The translations under genes were made by a program, and so were the position numbers. The notes beneath the pieces are model-generated. The model had not been told where the DNA came from. It saw nothing but the letters and a program-made list of their open reading frames with translations, and made no database searches. A stretch of DNA of 15,232 bases from Planctomycetota bacterium (GTDB taxonomy: Bacteria; Planctomycetota; Brocadiia; JAJRTI01): positions 1 to 15,232 of the forward strand of contig JAJRTI010000428.1 in assembly GCA_024278415.1 (NCBI GenBank), given 5' to 3'. The first letter of the stretch is position 1; each line of letters begins with the position of its first letter. Below, piece by piece: positions 13,099-15,232 of this stretch.

Positions 13099-15232
13099 AT
13101 GAATCCCTTTTCCCTATCCGCCTGTGTTTGGGGCAGTGTCTGCCTTTCTGCGTTGGCCGCGCCGGCCAATCTGCTCACCAACGCCGACTTCGCTGAGGGG
13201 CTACGCGGTTGGCAACTGGCCGGCGGCGCGCGGTGCCAGGCGAAAGTCATCGACGCCAACATCGGAGGCTTCGCCAAGGCCGCGCGGCTGCGCGTGACGC
13301 ATGCGCCGGGAGCCAAGCCCTGGTCCGTGGCCATGCGACAGAACGTGGACGCGTTCATGGACAAAGGGGATCGGCTCGTGCTTCAAGTATGGATGCGCAG
13401 CCCGGAGCAGTGCAGGGCCGCGCTCTATCTCGAAGTCGGGAAACCGCCCTACACCAAGTCCTTCTGGAAGTCGATCCGGCTCTCGCCGGAGTGGAAGGAG
13501 TATCGCATTGAGGGCAAGTGCCTCCAGGACTTCAGCCCCGGGGAGGCGCAGCTCGGGTTCCACCTTAGCTACGTGACCGGCACGATCGAGATCGCCGGCA
13601 TTCGGCTCTTCGACCTGGACCGGAACGCGCACGCGACAGGCGCACGCCCGACCGTGAAGACACCGCAGAGCCTGATCGTGAACGGCGACTTCTCACAGCC
13701 GCTCAAGGGCAACTGGGGCATGATGGACGGCAAGCGCATCAAGACCGAACGGATCGACGCGCAGGCCGGGCCATACACAACGGCCCTGCGGCTGACGTGT
13801 AATCCCGCTCCGGGCGCGAGTTCTTGGTCGCTGCAACTCGGCCAGAAGTGCCAGGGCTACGTGCGCCGGGGCGATGCGGTCTATTTCCGCGCCTGGTTGC
13901 GCAGCCCGGACCGCTGCTCCGTTTCGTTCATCTACGAGCAAAGCCAGCCGCCCAACACCAAGTCCATCAGCCAAGAAGTGAAGCTGAGCCCGGAATGGAA
14001 AGAGTACCGCTTCATGGGCCGCGCGCGGCGGGGCTTCCGGCCCGGCCAGTCGCAGGCCAAGTTCTTCCTCGGCTACGACAAGGGCGTGGTCGAGGTGGCC
14101 GGCGTGCGCGTGGAGAACTACGGCGAGGCCAAGGGCCACGTCTTCGACCAGACCATCGACTACTGGGGCGGGCAGGCGCATAGCGACGCGTGGCGCGGCC
14201 CCGCGCTCGAACGCATCGAGAAGGTCCGCAAGGGCGACCTGGTCATCGAGGTCGTGGACGCGAACGGCCGGCCGGCGCCCGGCGCGCAGGTGCGCGTCGA
14301 GCAGAAGCGCCACCGCTTCCGGTTCGGCTCCGCGGTCGCGGCCGCGGCGCTGATAGACAAGAAGAACCCGGACAACCTGCGCTACCAGAAGGAGGTCGAG
14401 CGGCTCTACAACGCGATCGTGTTCGAGAATGACCTCAAGTGGCCCGTGCAGAGCAAGTGGCGGCTGCAAAGCGTGGAGAAGGCCATCCAATGGCTACGCG
14501 CGCGGGACATCGCGGTGCGCGGCCACTGCCTGTTGTGGGGCAGCTACCGGCACCTGCCGCGCGCGGTGCGCAAGCTCCGCGGGGACGCGCTGCTCCAAGC
14601 GTGCAAGAAGCACGTGACGGACTACGCGACCCGCATGCGCGGCAAGGTGTACGTGTGGGACGTGGTGAACGAGGCGCGCACGAACACGCAGGTGTGGAAC
14701 GAGATCGGCTGGGAGAACTTCGCCAACGCGTTCCGCTGGGCGCGGGCCGCGGACCCGGACGTGCGGCTGTGCTACAACGATTACAGCATCGTGAACCAGG
14801 GACGGCGGCGGCGCAAAGGCGTGGCCGAGCGCATCCGGTATCTTCTCGACCACGACGCGCCGCTCGACGTGCTCGGCATCCAGGCGCACATGGGCCTGCC
14901 GCTCACGCCGCTGGACCAGGTGCTGAGCATCCTCGACGAGTGGGCCGCGTTCGGCAAGCCGTTGGAGATCACCGAGTTCGACGTGGGCTGCCCCGACGAC
15001 AAGGTGCACGGGCAGTACGTGCGCGATTTCATGACCGCGGTCTTCAGCCACCCCCAGGTCGAGTCGTTCATCATGTGGGGCTTTTGGGAGGGCCGGCACT
15101 GGCGCGCCAAGGACGGCGGCCACATGTTCCGCCGCGACTGGTCCAAGCGCCCGGCCCAGGACGCGTTCGAGGATCTGGTTTTCAACCAGTGGTGGACGAA
15201 GTGGTCGGGCAAGACGGACGCGCGCGGTGCGG
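13099..15232 (+). CDS. Secreted GH10 endo-1,4-beta-xylanase with two N-terminal CBM-like modules (3' end beyond right edge)
   Basis: At least 711 residues, open at the right edge. The start is set by GGAGG (13090-13094) four bases before the ATG and by the signal peptide MNPFSLSACVWGSVCLSALA. Residues about 24-171 and 192-339 are two copies of a CBM4/9-like jelly-roll module; both begin N-x-D-F and share SPEWKEYR. A short beta region follows (LVIEVVDANGRPAPGAQVRV, about 381-400), as in many bacterial GH10 proteins. The GH10 barrel starts near residue 410, with FENDLKWP (442-449), VRGHCLLWG (473-481), WDVVNEA (520-526) holding the acid/base Glu525, and LEITEFDV, in which Glu626 is the expected nucleophile. 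GH10 enzymes cleave internal beta-1,4-xylosidic bonds of xylan with retention of configuration. Most of the catalytic domain is present in the window. It indicates growth on plant hemicellulose or a similar beta-1,4-xylan. Confidence 0.94.
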   Translation, partial: MNPFSLSACVWGSVCLSALAAPANLLTNADFAEGLRGWQLAGGARCQAKVIDANIGGFAKAARLRVTHAPGAKPWSVAMRQNVDAFMDKGDRLVLQVWMRSPEQCRAALYLEVGKPPYTKSFWKSIRLSPEWKEYRIEGKCLQDFSPGEAQLGFHLSYVTGTIEIAGIRLFDLDRNAHATGARPTVKTPQSLIVNGDFSQPLKGNWGMMDGKRIKTERIDAQAGPYTTALRLTCNPAPGASSWSLQLGQKCQGYVRRGDAVYFRAWLRSPDRCSVSFIYEQSQPPNTKSISQEVKLSPEWKEYRFMGRARRGFRPGQSQAKFFLGYDKGVVEVAGVRVENYGEAKGHVFDQTIDYWGGQAHSDAWRGPALERIEKVRKGDLVIEVVDANGRPAPGAQVRVEQKRHRFRFGSAVAAAALIDKKNPDNLRYQKEVERLYNAIVFENDLKWPVQSKWRLQSVEKAIQWLRARDIAVRGHCLLWGSYRHLPRAVRKLRGDALLQACKKHVTDYATRMRGKVYVWDVVNEARTNTQVWNEIGWENFANAFRWARAADPDVRLCYNDYSIVNQGRRRRKGVAERIRYLLDHDAPLDVLGIQAHMGLPLTPLDQVLSILDEWAAFGKPLEITEFDVGCPDDKVHGQYVRDFMTAVFSHPQVESFIMWGFWEGRHWRAKDGGHMFRRDWSKRPAQDAFEDLVFNQWWTKWSGKTDARGA

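Overview
This is a GC-rich stretch (by eye well above 60% GC) from a bacterium whose gene set looks like the PVC superphylum (Planctomycetota, Verrucomicrobiota, Lentisphaerota or Kiritimatiellota). The signs are a HEAT/beta-propeller protein with a C-terminal c-type heme motif resembling the hydrazine synthase alpha subunit, a cytosolic protein kinase, a large secreted beta-helix protein, a secreted family-10 xylanase and a four-helix-bundle 'suffix' protein. There is no rRNA, tRNA or marker gene, so the placement is an inference from gene content only.

Layout. Bases 1-2289 (minus) hold the 5' part of a large unrecognised secreted protein that runs off the left edge. Bases 2290-2808 hold no gene: they carry a 299-bp element with perfect 16-bp terminal inverted repeats, a second imperfect inverted repeat, and a GC-rich palindrome that looks like a terminator. 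From 11664 down to 2809 five minus-strand genes follow one another with gaps of 6, 49, 35 and 75 bases: four-helix-bundle protein, secreted beta-helix protein, protein kinase fused to a PilZ domain, secreted HEAT-repeat protein, and HEAT/beta-propeller/heme protein. A good sigma70-type promoter (11728-11755) lies before the first and the palindrome (2769-2786) lies just after the last, so they read as one operon. On the plus strand a secreted C45-family (acyl-CoA:6-APA acyltransferase-like) protein starts at 11788, divergent from the operon. It is followed by a long hairpin and then a secreted two-module GH10 endo-xylanase that runs off the right edge.

How the genes may work together. Six of the eight genes appear to encode exported proteins. 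The xylanase and the beta-helix protein point to polysaccharide processing outside the cytoplasm. The HEAT and HEAT/heme pair look like partners in a periplasmic assembly. The kinase-PilZ protein is the only obvious signalling protein and could link cyclic-di-GMP to phosphorylation. These links come from gene order and domain content, not from demonstrated function.

The most noteworthy items are the kinase-PilZ fusion with altered catalytic motifs, the heme-motif HzsA-like protein in a non-anammox context, the repeat-derived linker inside the four-helix-bundle gene, the 299-bp inverted-repeat element, and a 7-bp tandem array that supplies a stop codon and closes every frame on both strands.
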